Shown in pieces: positions 9,129 to 15,977 of a stretch of 47,916 nucleotides of DNA (position 1 is its first letter; each line of letters opens with the position of its first letter). The DNA is taken from the NCBI GenBank assembly GCA_001767195.1, contig MEKU01000007.1, positions 1 to 47,916 on the forward strand, given 5' to 3'. The stretch is from Acidobacteria bacterium RIFCSPLOWO2_02_FULL_67_21 (GTDB lineage: Bacteria; Acidobacteriota; Vicinamibacteria; Vicinamibacterales; UBA2999). A model generated the notes under the pieces. The model did no database searches, was not told where the DNA came from, and saw only the letters and a program-made list of their open reading frames with translations. Both the position numbers and the translations under genes were made by a program.

Positions 9129-10484
9129 ATGTCAGAACGAGCGCGCCTCGATTCGTGGAAGGAGATCGCCAGGTATCTGGGGCGCGATGTTCGCACCGTC
9201 CTCCGGTGGGAGCGCCGGCGGGGCCTCCCTGTCTACCGTGTGCCCGGGGGCAAGCTTCCCCGTGTGTTCGCGTACCGGGACGAACTGGATCGGTGGCTGG
9301 AGGGCCCGGGAATCTCCGAGGTACCGGCCAGCGCTGCCCCGCCGGTGCTGCAGGAGAGGGACGGCGATTCCCCGGCTCTCCCGCCACAGCCGGTGCTCAC
9401 CATACCGCTCCAGAACGACTCCGCACGCGTTTCGTTGACGACGTCGGCCCGGTGGCGCTTTGCCGCGTCCACCCTCTTTGCCGCCACACTGCTTGCAGCG
9501 GCCGCCGCGGGACTCTGGGCCTGGACAAGGCCGCCCGTGCCGCTGGCGCGACTCGTGGCAGCCGGCAACGAACTGCAAGGGATCGATGCGATGGGCGCGA
9601 CGCGGTGGACGCATCGAGACGCCTCCGCAGCGCTGGCCGTCCTGGCCTCGAAGATTGCCGACACCGACGGCGACGGCCGCGACGAAGCGCTCGCGTCGAT
9701 CGAGCTTACCGACAGCAGCGGGGCGCACCGCGGCGGCGTGCTGACGGCGTTTGACGCAGGCGGCCGGGTACGGTGGTCCTATGCCGCCGACGATCGCATC
9801 CTGTTTCGCGACGGCACCTACGGCCCGCCATGGGCGGCCGCCGAGCTGTCGGTCTACCGGACGGGCGGTCGCACGCGGATTGCCTGGGCCGTCCACCACT
9901 TCACCTGGTGGCCCAGCCTGCTCCTGACGTTCGATGCTTCTGGCAACCGGCTTGGGATGTTTGTCAACTCCGGCTGGATCCGCGGCGCGTCTCCCTCGGC
10001 GGACGGCCGATTCCTGCTGGCCACTGGTGTGGCTAACAGTTGGCAGGCGTACTTCGTCGCGGTGCTCGACGCCGACAACCCCACCGGCCATTCCCCTGAG
10101 CCGGCGGGCAGCCCCATGGAATGCCTCAAGTGTCCGGCAGGCGATCCCGTCGCCTATTACGTGCTCCCCCGCACCGACGTCAGCCGTCATCACACGTTCC
10201 CGTCCTTCGGGCCGAGCGTGATGACGTTTCGCGACGGAACCCTGCAGGTACACTCGCCGCAGAACGATGGGCCGACCGTCGCGGCCGTCATCTATGAATT
10301 CGCCACGGATCTGACGCTGCGGCAAGCGCGGTTTGCCGATTCCTTCTGGGAGTGGCACCGTCTGCTCGAGGCGGACGGCAAGCTGGATCACCCCGCCGAC
10401 CGCTGTCCCGAGCGTCAGGGTCTGCAGGTACAGCTCTGGACGCGGACCGCGGGCTGGCAGACCATCAACGTGCCCGTGCGCTGA
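9129..10484 (+). CDS. Transmembrane one-component regulator: N-terminal HTH, one TM helix, extracytoplasmic VCBS-like sensor region
   Basis: The protein has 451 residues from the ATG at 9129. An in-frame ATG at 9021 would add 36 residues unlike the family and would absorb two of the TCTGTCG sites, so I prefer 9129. Residues 1-58 form a MerR/excisionase-like DNA-binding domain (DSWKEIARYLGRDVRTVLRW, then a basic wing and AYRDELDRWL). Residues about 109-132 form one membrane helix. The remainder should be periplasmic and includes DTDGDGRDEAL (about 178-188), a calcium-binding VCBS/FG-GAP-like loop, and aromatic-rich segments. The domain order is ToxR-like: membrane-bound transcription control by an extracytoplasmic signal. 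It is divergent from the giant surface protein, which makes that gene its likeliest target; this is inference. REP-like hairpins follow the stop codon. Confidence 0.75.
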   Translation: MSERARLDSWKEIARYLGRDVRTVLRWERRRGLPVYRVPGGKLPRVFAYRDELDRWLEGPGISEVPASAAPPVLQERDGDSPALPPQPVLTIPLQNDSARVSLTTSARWRFAASTLFAATLLAAAAAGLWAWTRPPVPLARLVAAGNELQGIDAMGATRWTHRDASAALAVLASKIADTDGDGRDEALASIELTDSSGAHRGGVLTAFDAGGRVRWSYAADDRILFRDGTYGPPWAAAELSVYRTGGRTRIAWAVHHFTWWPSLLLTFDASGNRLGMFVNSGWIRGASPSADGRFLLATGVANSWQAYFVAVLDADNPTGHSPEPAGSPMECLKCPAGDPVAYYVLPRTDVSRHHTFPSFGPSVMTFRDGTLQVHSPQNDGPTVAAVIYEFATDLTLRQARFADSFWEWHRLLEADGKLDHPADRCPERQGLQVQLWTRTAGWQTINVPVR

Positions 10485-10486
10485 GG

Positions 10487-10580
10487 AGGCTCGGCTAAAG
10501 CCGAGCACTACGTACCCGTCCGAGGCTCGGCTAAAGCCGAGCACTACGTACGTGTACGTAGTGCCCACCTTCAGGTGGGC
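10487..10580. repeat. REP-like hairpin elements, locus A (two direct, one inverted copy)
   Basis: Copies lie at 10487-10515 and 10523-10551 (period 36), each a GCTCGGC/GCCGAGC hairpin with AAA-containing loop followed by ACTACGTAC. A third copy in opposite orientation at 10554-10580 keeps the TACGTAGTG flank but has a different stem, GCCCACC/GGTGGGC. The hairpins lie between the convergent ends of the regulator and the aminotransferase and could also act in bidirectional transcription termination. Confidence 0.85.
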
Positions 10581-10586
10581 CCACGA

Positions 10587-11873
10587 CTACAGCAGTTCCC
10601 GCACGGCGGCGACGAAGCGGGCGATCTCTTCGACCGTCGTGTAAATACCAGGAGTCACCCGCAGGCCGCTGAAGTCGAACACCGGGCCCGGCAGGCGCTG
10701 GCTGACGGCGGCGCTGATGACGATGCCGTGCTTCTCGAGCAACTGCGGGACGAGCGTCGCCGCGTTCACTCCTTCAATCGCGAACGTCGCCAGCCCCCAG
10801 CCTTCCCCCTGATCGAGGTTGGTCAGGAGCCGGACACGCGGATGCCCGGCCAGGGCGTCGGCCCACCGCCGTGTCAGATACCTGAGCCGGGCAGCCTTGC
10901 GCGCGGCGCCAACCGTGCGGTGAAAGGCCAGCGCCTCCGGGATTGCCGCCCGTGCGGCCGCGGGGTGCGTCCCAATCTCCTCGAACTTGTGAATGTCGCC
11001 GCGCAGGCTGTCGAGCGCCGCATACAGCGGCCAGAGCCGCTCGACCCGATCGCGCCGCACGTAGAGGAACCCGGTGCCGTGCGGCGCCATCAGCCACTTG
11101 TGGAGGCTCGTGCCGTACAGGTCGCACTCGAGATCGCGGATGGCGAACGGAAAGTGGCCGACCGCCTGCGCCCCGTCGACAATCGTGATGATCCCGCGCT
11201 CGCGCGCCAGTCTCGCCAGATCTCGAACCGGGAACAGCTGCCCGGTCACATTCGTCAGGTGGCAGAAGTGCAGCACCCTGGTGCGCGGCGTGATCGCCTG
11301 CTCGAACCGCTGCACCAGCTCGCCCGATCCGGCCGGCACAGGAAACTGTACCCGCCGGATGATGATGCCCTCCCGGCGCGCGCGCTGGTCCCAGAGCCAG
11401 AGCATCCGCGGATAGTCCTGGTCCGTCGTCACGACCTCGTCGCCGGCACGCAGGTCGATCCCGTACTGCGCGACATGCAGCGCCTCGGTGGCGTTGCGGG
11501 TCAGCGCCAGCTCGCCCGGATCGCATCCGAACTCGGCGGCCACCTGCTGCCGGACGGCGTCGAAGCGCTGTTCGAGCAGCGTCCGGTAATGCACGGGAAG
11601 CCGGTTCGTCTCGTCGAGATACCGCTTGAAGACTTCGTGGACAACCAGCGGGGACGGGGAGCTGTTGCCGTTATTGAGGTTGATGAGCGCCGGGTCGAGC
11701 ACGAAGGCGCGGCGTACTTCGCGCCAGTACGACTCGTCCTGCGCCACCGCGTCGGCGTCCCGATCGCCCAGTGCGGTCGTCGCCTGACCGAGCGCCGAGA
11801 GGCGGACCGACGTCGCAACGGTCGCCCCACCCAGTACGGCCGATGCACGCATGAAGCCCCGCCTCGTCCACAT
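10587..11873 (-). CDS. Tat-exported class V PLP aminotransferase (isopenicillin-N epimerase-like)
   Basis: The protein has 428 residues and starts at the ATG at 11873. It opens with a twin-arginine signal (TRRGFMRASAVLGG) followed by a hydrophobic stretch, so export of the folded PLP enzyme to the periplasm is predicted. The fold-type I, class V signature is clear: NATEA at 127-131 (phosphate binding), VDGAQAVGH at 232-240 (the Asp that holds the PLP ring nitrogen), and TSLHKW with the Schiff-base Lys at 259. The family contains cysteine desulfurases, isopenicillin-N epimerases and related lyases; no persulfide Cys loop stands out, so the epimerase-like branch fits best and the substrate is unknown. 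The gene stands alone, convergent with the regulator and divergent from the DinB-like gene. Confidence 0.85.
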   Translation of the reverse strand: MWTRRGFMRASAVLGGATVATSVRLSALGQATTALGDRDADAVAQDESYWREVRRAFVLDPALINLNNGNSSPSPLVVHEVFKRYLDETNRLPVHYRTLLEQRFDAVRQQVAAEFGCDPGELALTRNATEALHVAQYGIDLRAGDEVVTTDQDYPRMLWLWDQRARREGIIIRRVQFPVPAGSGELVQRFEQAITPRTRVLHFCHLTNVTGQLFPVRDLARLARERGIITIVDGAQAVGHFPFAIRDLECDLYGTSLHKWLMAPHGTGFLYVRRDRVERLWPLYAALDSLRGDIHKFEEIGTHPAAARAAIPEALAFHRTVGAARKAARLRYLTRRWADALAGHPRVRLLTNLDQGEGWGLATFAIEGVNAATLVPQLLEKHGIVISAAVSQRLPGPVFDFSGLRVTPGIYTTVEEIARFVAAVRELL

Positions 11874-11954
11874 GGCCGCCCAATCGTATCCGATGCGCTC
11901 GGGCCGGCGTATTGGACTACGATCGGACTTCAGAACCCTTCAGGAGGACGCACC

Positions 11955-12500
11955 ATGACGTACTACGGGCCGAAGGAACTGGCTGCCAGCTACCGCCAGG
12001 TTCGCGGCAATACCCTTCAGATCGCTGACGACATTGCCGAAGCGAAATACGATTTCCGCGCCGCGCCCGACTGCCGCACGGTGGCCCAGACGCTCGTTCA
12101 CATTGCCTTTGGGCCGGCGGTCCAGCTTCACATGCAGCGCAATCGCGTCACCGACCTGCAGACCGTGAATTTTCTGGAGCTGATTCAGCCGCTCGCGGCC
12201 GAGGAGGCCAGGCCGAGGAGCAAGGCGGAGATCGTGGCGCTCCTTCGCGCGAAAGGCGACGAGTTCGCCTCGTATCTCGAGAGCCTCCCCGAGCCGTTCC
12301 TGGCCGAACCGGTCACGATGCCCCCGGGATCCCAGCCGGTCACGAAGTCACGCTTCGAGATGCTGCTCTCACCCAAGGAGCATGAGATGCACCACCGCGC
12401 CCAGCTGATGGTGGCGCAGCGGATGATGGGGCTGACCCCGCATCTCACGCGCCAGATGCAGGAACGGATGGCGCAGCGGGCTGCCGCAGCGGGCCGGTAG
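11955..12500 (+). CDS. DinB-like putative metal-dependent protein
   Basis: The protein has 181 residues; the ATG at 11955 is preceded by AGGAGG at 11942-11947. Its sequence fits the DinB/YfiT four-helix family: an early His in TLVHIAFGP and the late HEMHHRAQLM motif supply the three His residues that usually bind a divalent metal. Known relatives include thiol-dependent transferases and damage-inducible proteins of unknown function, so no reaction can be assigned. The C-terminal tail is Met/Gln/Ala-rich. REP-like hairpins begin 3 bases after the stop. Confidence 0.85.
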   Translation: MTYYGPKELAASYRQVRGNTLQIADDIAEAKYDFRAAPDCRTVAQTLVHIAFGPAVQLHMQRNRVTDLQTVNFLELIQPLAAEEARPRSKAEIVALLRAKGDEFASYLESLPEPFLAEPVTMPPGSQPVTKSRFEMLLSPKEHEMHHRAQLMVAQRMMGLTPHLTRQMQERMAQRAAAAGR

Positions 12501-12503
12501 GTT

Positions 12504-12562
12504 GGCCGGGCTGAAGCCCGGCACTACGGTCGGTACGTAGTGCCCGGCTTTAGCCGGGCTCC
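12504..12562. repeat. REP-like hairpin elements, locus B (facing pair)
   Basis: One copy at 12504-12527 reads as a GCCGGGC-type hairpin followed by ACTAC; the second at 12533-12562 is inverted, starting GTACGTAGTG and followed by a GCCCGGC/GCCGGGC hairpin. The pair forms a larger palindrome between the DinB-like gene and the ABC operon. Confidence 0.8.
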
Positions 12563-12594
12563 GCGTCGCGTGTAAAGTACACTCACTCATCGCA

Positions 12595-13482
12595 ATGGGC
12601 TGCTGCGAAGCCACCAATCCGAACCTCTCCGGCGTCCCCGACCGGCGCGGGTGGCTGACCGAGGGACCGTCGTTCGACCGCCGCACCGCCCTGAAGACAA
12701 TGGCGGCGGCGGCCGGCGCCGCCGCCCTCAGCGCCTGTACCGAGCGTGGACCGGCGGGCGCGCCGACGCGCGTCCGGCTGGCATTCTGCGGACAGCTCCT
12801 GTGCGTCATTCCGTACGAGGTCGCACGGGCGCGCGGGCACTTCGCCGCCGAAGGGCTCGAGGTGGAGCTCGTGTACACCCGCGGCTGCAATGCCGCCATG
12901 CAGGCGCTGGTCGGTGGCGCCGTCGAGTACGCGGGCACGTCCTTCGACGTAGTGCTCCAGGCGGCCAACGGCGCGGTGATCCGCCGTTTTGCCTCCACCG
13001 GCCGCCTGCCGCTCTTCGCGCTCGCCACCGCTCCGTCGCGCAGCGCGCAGATCGACGCTGTGACCGATCTGACGGACACGACCGTCGCCATCTCCGGGCC
13101 GGGCAACGCCGACCATGCGCTGCTCCTCTTTCTCCTCGATCAGGCGGGCGTCGATCCGGAACGCGTGCGCATGGCCACGATCGGCACCAACGTCTTCGAC
13201 GCGCTGCGCCTCGGGCAGGTGGATGCCGCCATGGTGCAGGAACCGGCGCTGACGCTCATCGTGGCGGCATTGCCCGACGCGCTGATCGCCGGCGGAGACG
13301 TGGCACAGCTCACCGGCATCATCGAGCGATACCGGTTCTCGCTCTACCCGGAGCGCGTGACGGTCGAGCTCGAACCGGCCGCTCGTGTGGCCCGCGCACA
13401 GGAGATCGCCGGCATCCTCGACGCCGGCCGCGTCAATCTCGCCTCGCTACTAGACACTGGGATTTACGAATCTACGAATTGA
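12595..13482 (+). CDS. NMT1/THI5-like ABC transporter substrate-binding lipoprotein, apparently internally shortened
   Basis: The product has 295 residues. A Tat-type lipoprotein signal is visible: DRRTALKTM, a hydrophobic stretch, then lipobox LSAC at about residue 45. The mature part matches the NMT1/THI5/SsuA periplasmic binding family, e.g. VRLAFCGQLLCVIPYEVARA at its start and DAAMVQEPALTLIV at about 200-215. Directly after that motif the sequence jumps to AALPDALIAGGDVAQL, which looks like the late part of the family, so a segment of perhaps 60-80 residues seems missing; the size is inference. The last residues (IYESTN) and the TGA come from an 8-base repeat. It is followed by an ATPase and permease, defining an importer whose substrate (sulfonate, pyrimidine or other) cannot be told. 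Confidence 0.75.
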   Translation: MGCCEATNPNLSGVPDRRGWLTEGPSFDRRTALKTMAAAAGAAALSACTERGPAGAPTRVRLAFCGQLLCVIPYEVARARGHFAAEGLEVELVYTRGCNAAMQALVGGAVEYAGTSFDVVLQAANGAVIRRFASTGRLPLFALATAPSRSAQIDAVTDLTDTTVAISGPGNADHALLLFLLDQAGVDPERVRMATIGTNVFDALRLGQVDAAMVQEPALTLIVAALPDALIAGGDVAQLTGIIERYRFSLYPERVTVELEPAARVARAQEIAGILDAGRVNLASLLDTGIYESTN

Positions 13483-13500
13483 CGGATTGACGAATTTCGT
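13461..13500 (+). repeat. Degenerate 8-base repeat at the end of the binding-protein gene
   Basis: Five near copies of ATTTACGA/ATTGACGA follow each other with period 8. The repeat provides the last codons and the TGA (13480-13482) of the binding protein, and a further ATTCGTCAATG lies in the gap before the ATPase start. Confidence 0.7.
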
Positions 13501-13532
13501 GACCCCACATTCGTCAATGCCTTGAGCGATCG

Positions 13533-14273
13533 GTGCTCCGGATCCGCAATCTCACGATCGCGTATGACCATGTCCCCGTGCTCGAACGGATCAATCTCGA
13601 TGTGGCGCGGGGGGCGTTCGTCGGGCCGTCCGGCTGCGGCAAGACCAGCCTTCTGAGGGCGATCACCCGCCTGCTCCAGCCCCAGACCGGCACGGTCGAT
13701 CTCGACGTCGCGCCTGCCGACATCGGCTTTCTCTTTCAGGATGACGCGCTGCTGCCCTGGCGGACGGCGCGTGAGAATGTCGCGCTGGGCCAGCGCATCC
13801 GCGGGGTCGCGAGTCCGGCGGCCGAGGAGCAGGCCTCGCAGTGGCTGGCGTCGATCGGTCTGGCGGGATTTGAAGCGAGGTACCCGCGGCAACTCTCCGG
13901 CGGGCAGCGCAAGCGTGTGGCGCTCGCGCAGGTGCTGGCGCTCGAACCGCGGCTGCTGCTGATGGACGAGCCGTTCGCCTCGCTCGATGCGATCGCCCGC
14001 ACGCGCATCACCGAGGAGCTGATCCGGTGGGTCGAGCGCCAGCACCTCACGGTGCTGCTCGTCACCCACGACTTCGAAGAAGTCATCACGCTCTCGGATG
14101 TCGTGTACGTGCTGTCGCAGGGGCCGGGGGCCGGAATACAGGCCCGCCATGCCATCGACATTCCCCGCCCCCGCCACGTGCTCGAGTCGCGCGGCCACCC
14201 GCGCTTCGCGCCGCTGCTGCAGGAGCTCTGGGACGAGCTGGCCGGAGCGGACGTGGCCGGAGACAGCGCATGA
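13533..14273 (+). CDS. ABC transporter ATP-binding protein (SsuB/TauB/ThiZ type)
   Basis: The protein has 246 residues from a GTG at 13533. Nucleotide-binding motifs are all present: Walker A GPSGCGKTS, Q-loop FLFQDDALLPW, signature LSGGQRKRVALAQ, Walker B LLLMDEPFASLD and H-loop LLVTHDFEEV. The Q-loop sequence with LPW is typical of nitrate/sulfonate/taurine-type importers. Odd: the strand before the P-loop reads ARGAFVGPSG, where relatives have about three more residues (GEFVxxxGPSG), consistent with a 9-base in-frame deletion. The stop overlaps the permease ATG (ATGA), indicating translational coupling. Confidence 0.85.
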   Translation: MLRIRNLTIAYDHVPVLERINLDVARGAFVGPSGCGKTSLLRAITRLLQPQTGTVDLDVAPADIGFLFQDDALLPWRTARENVALGQRIRGVASPAAEEQASQWLASIGLAGFEARYPRQLSGGQRKRVALAQVLALEPRLLLMDEPFASLDAIARTRITEELIRWVERQHLTVLLVTHDFEEVITLSDVVYVLSQGPGAGIQARHAIDIPRPRHVLESRGHPRFAPLLQELWDELAGADVAGDSA

Positions 14274-14743
14274 TCCGGCCTGCGGGGCGCCCCCTCCGTC
14301 GCGCCACGGCACTGCTCCTGATGGTGCTCGTCTGGGAGACAGCCTCGCGGCTCGGATGGGTGAACCCGTTCTACGTGCCCGCGCCGTCCGCCGTCGCGTC
14401 AGTCCTCGCGACGCTCGTGGCCGGCGGCGAGCTCTGGCCTCACCTGCAGGCGACGCTGGTGGCCGCCTTCGCGGGGCTCGCGGGCGGACTGCTCATCGGC
14501 ATCGCGCTCGGCTTCACGGCGGCGCTCGTCCCGCTGGCGGCCGAGCTGCTCGAGCCGATCATGATGCTGCTCAACGCGATTCCGCGCGTGATTCTGGCGC
14601 CGCTCTTCGTGATCTGGCTCGGGATCGATCTCGCCTCCAAGGTGGCGCTCGCGCTCATTCTCGTCGTCATGGCCTTCGCGCTGCTGCTCTTCGCGGCGGC
14701 GGAGCGGTTGGAGCGGCGGCTGCTCCGCTGGAGGCAGGAATAG
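14270..14743 (+). CDS. ABC transporter permease, internally deleted (probably non-functional)
   Basis: Only 157 residues, while SsuC/TauC-type permeases are about 250. The N-terminal two thirds look normal (VLVWETASRLGWVNPFYVPA, then membrane segments and IPRVILAPLFVIWLGIDLAS), and the C-terminal RLERRLLRWRQE also matches the family's end. Between them the cytoplasmic EAA loop, which docks on the ATPase, and its flanking helices are absent; the sequence runs directly from ALALILVV into MAFALLLFAAAERLERR. That looks like one in-frame deletion of roughly 90-100 codons. The ATG overlaps the ATPase stop. Transport by this subunit is doubtful without the EAA loop. Confidence 0.75.
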   Translation: MIRPAGRPLRRATALLLMVLVWETASRLGWVNPFYVPAPSAVASVLATLVAGGELWPHLQATLVAAFAGLAGGLLIGIALGFTAALVPLAAELLEPIMMLLNAIPRVILAPLFVIWLGIDLASKVALALILVVMAFALLLFAAAERLERRLLRWRQE

Positions 14744-14751
14744 CTGCGCGT

Positions 14752-14835
14752 GTCAAATCCCAAATCCCACACTCCAAATCCCAAGCAGCTTGGGACTCCG
14801 GAACCACTTTGGGATTTGGGCTTTGGGATTTTCTC
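14752..14835. repeat. Heptamer-repeat hairpin between the permease and DUF5666 gene
   Basis: The left half is built from CAAATCC-like 7-mers and the right half from the complementary TGGGATT-like 7-mers, with AGCAGCTTGGG near the centre, so the segment can fold into a long imperfect hairpin. It lies between convergent genes and ends one base before the stop codon of the DUF5666 lipoprotein; a terminator role is possible. Confidence 0.75.
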
Positions 14836-14836
14836 C

Positions 14837-15661
14837 TCAGTCGTCCAGCTCCACTTTCGCCGCCACGAGCGTCGTGCCGCTCAGCGTCCCCTCGACTTCC
14901 ACCCTGAGGTTGTTGGCGAGCGTTGCGCAGGTCACGCCCTCATAGATCGTGGTGCTGCTCGTGGTCACGGTGGCGGTGCCGATCGTGAACGTCACCGACG
15001 GACACGCCGGGCTGGGCGTGAGGCCGGCGACGGTCCCCTTCAGCTCGGTCTCGTCGTCTTCGTCATCGTTGTCGTGGCCCGTGTCCTCGACCTTCACTTC
15101 GGTTGCGACGAGGACGGCTCCGTCATAGGTGCCGCGTGCCTGCGCGTGGTCGCCCGCGTGCACGTCGGCCAGCGTGAGCCGGCGATGACCGTGGCGAATG
15201 ATGGTGTCTTCCGTGACTCTCACGGTGATGCCGCGAATCGTCAGCGTGTCGGCGCCGACCGCGCTCACGAAGCCCGACAGTTGACGGCGATCCTGACGGC
15301 CGGGGCCTTCATTGTCGTCGTCCTCATCTTCCTCTTCGCCTTCCTCATCGTCGGCATCATCATCATCATCGGCGTCGGCGGAGTCGCGAGTCTTCTCCTT
15401 GCCCTTGCCGTTCCCTCTCTCGAGGTCGTCGCCATGCCCGTGGCCGCCGCCATTTCCGCCGCGGCCGAGCGTGCCAGACGCGTCCGCGGTGGCTGCCATG
15501 GCCGCGAGGTCGGCGGTCTCGTCCAGACTGAGCGCAGCGGAGCCGAGAGCGCCGGTCGGCGCCGTTGGATGAAGGGCCGTACTGCCCGAGCCACAGGCAG
15601 CGCTCACGATGGCCGCCGCGCCAAGAGCGACGAGCCAGGAACAGAGACGAACCACCCGCAT
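14837..15661 (-). CDS. DUF5666 lipoprotein with Asp/Glu-rich linker
   Basis: I chose the ATG at 15661 because AGGAGG lies about 8 bases upstream and a signal peptide begins there; an upstream in-frame ATG would add 14 residues. The protein has 274 residues. A lipoprotein signal (LVALGAAAIVSAAC) is followed by a Ser/Ala/Thr-rich segment, a Gly/His stretch and a run of Asp/Glu (about 25 of 35 residues near 105-140). Two DUF5666-like beta domains follow: SGFVSAVGADTLTIRG to EVKVED, and ELKGTVAGL to AAKVELDD. DUF5666 proteins are common exported proteins of unknown role in Acidobacteriota. The acidic linker could bind cations. The gene is divergent from the TonB-dependent receptor. Confidence 0.8.
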   Translation of the reverse strand: MRVVRLCSWLVALGAAAIVSAACGSGSTALHPTAPTGALGSAALSLDETADLAAMAATADASGTLGRGGNGGGHGHGDDLERGNGKGKEKTRDSADADDDDDADDEEGEEEDEDDDNEGPGRQDRRQLSGFVSAVGADTLTIRGITVRVTEDTIIRHGHRRLTLADVHAGDHAQARGTYDGAVLVATEVKVEDTGHDNDDEDDETELKGTVAGLTPSPACPSVTFTIGTATVTTSSTTIYEGVTCATLANNLRVEVEGTLSGTTLVAAKVELDD

Positions 15662-15977
15662 ATCGATGCCCTCCTGGGGGAGGAAGCGCAAGACGTGGGG
15701 CAATAGGCGTTCCGGCGGCCTCGTCTTGTCTACAACTTCAACTTGGGCTGGATCTTACGGCGCAAGTCTGTGCGTGCCACGACCATTCGAGGGCGGCTGG
15801 AGGAGTGCAGGAATTTCCCGTGGCATACAAAACCGGGCCAGGACGACAAGGCTGAAGCAGCCGCCGGTCGGGCCATCTTTGGCTGCGCCGCCGCCGCACG
15901 GTTGTTGTAGACTGCCGCCACTTTCCACCGGTCGTTGGTCAGCGGCACAGCCCCGGTGCCGCTCTGATGGGAGAAAC
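15662..15977. promoter_or_regulatory. Divergent intergenic region between DUF5666 lipoprotein and TonB receptor operon
   Basis: No gene is visible in this 316-base stretch. The 9-mer GTCTACAAC at 15728-15736 recurs inverted as GTTGTAGAC at 15904-15912. The second copy is part of GTTGTTGTAGACTGCCGCC, which resembles GTTGTTGTAATCTGTCGCC at 9100-9118 upstream of the membrane regulator, so it may be a core promoter element. The receptor ribosome site GGGAGA is at 15969-15974. Confidence 0.4.

Noticed and set aside
9132-10568. Long minus-strand open frame (478 codons) opposite the membrane regulator
   Set aside because: It mirrors the regulator gene, has no recognisable domain and a biased Arg/Gly/His composition. 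The plus frame has HTH, TM and VCBS-like features.
10575-11950. Plus-strand frame leading into the DinB-like gene (641 codons)
   Set aside because: Only the part from 11955 matches a family and has a ribosome site; the rest is antisense to the aminotransferase.
12563-12594. Thiamine (TPP) riboswitch before the NMT1/THI5-type operon
   Set aside because: The spacer is nearly filled by REP-like hairpins, and no CTGAGA-type core could be found.
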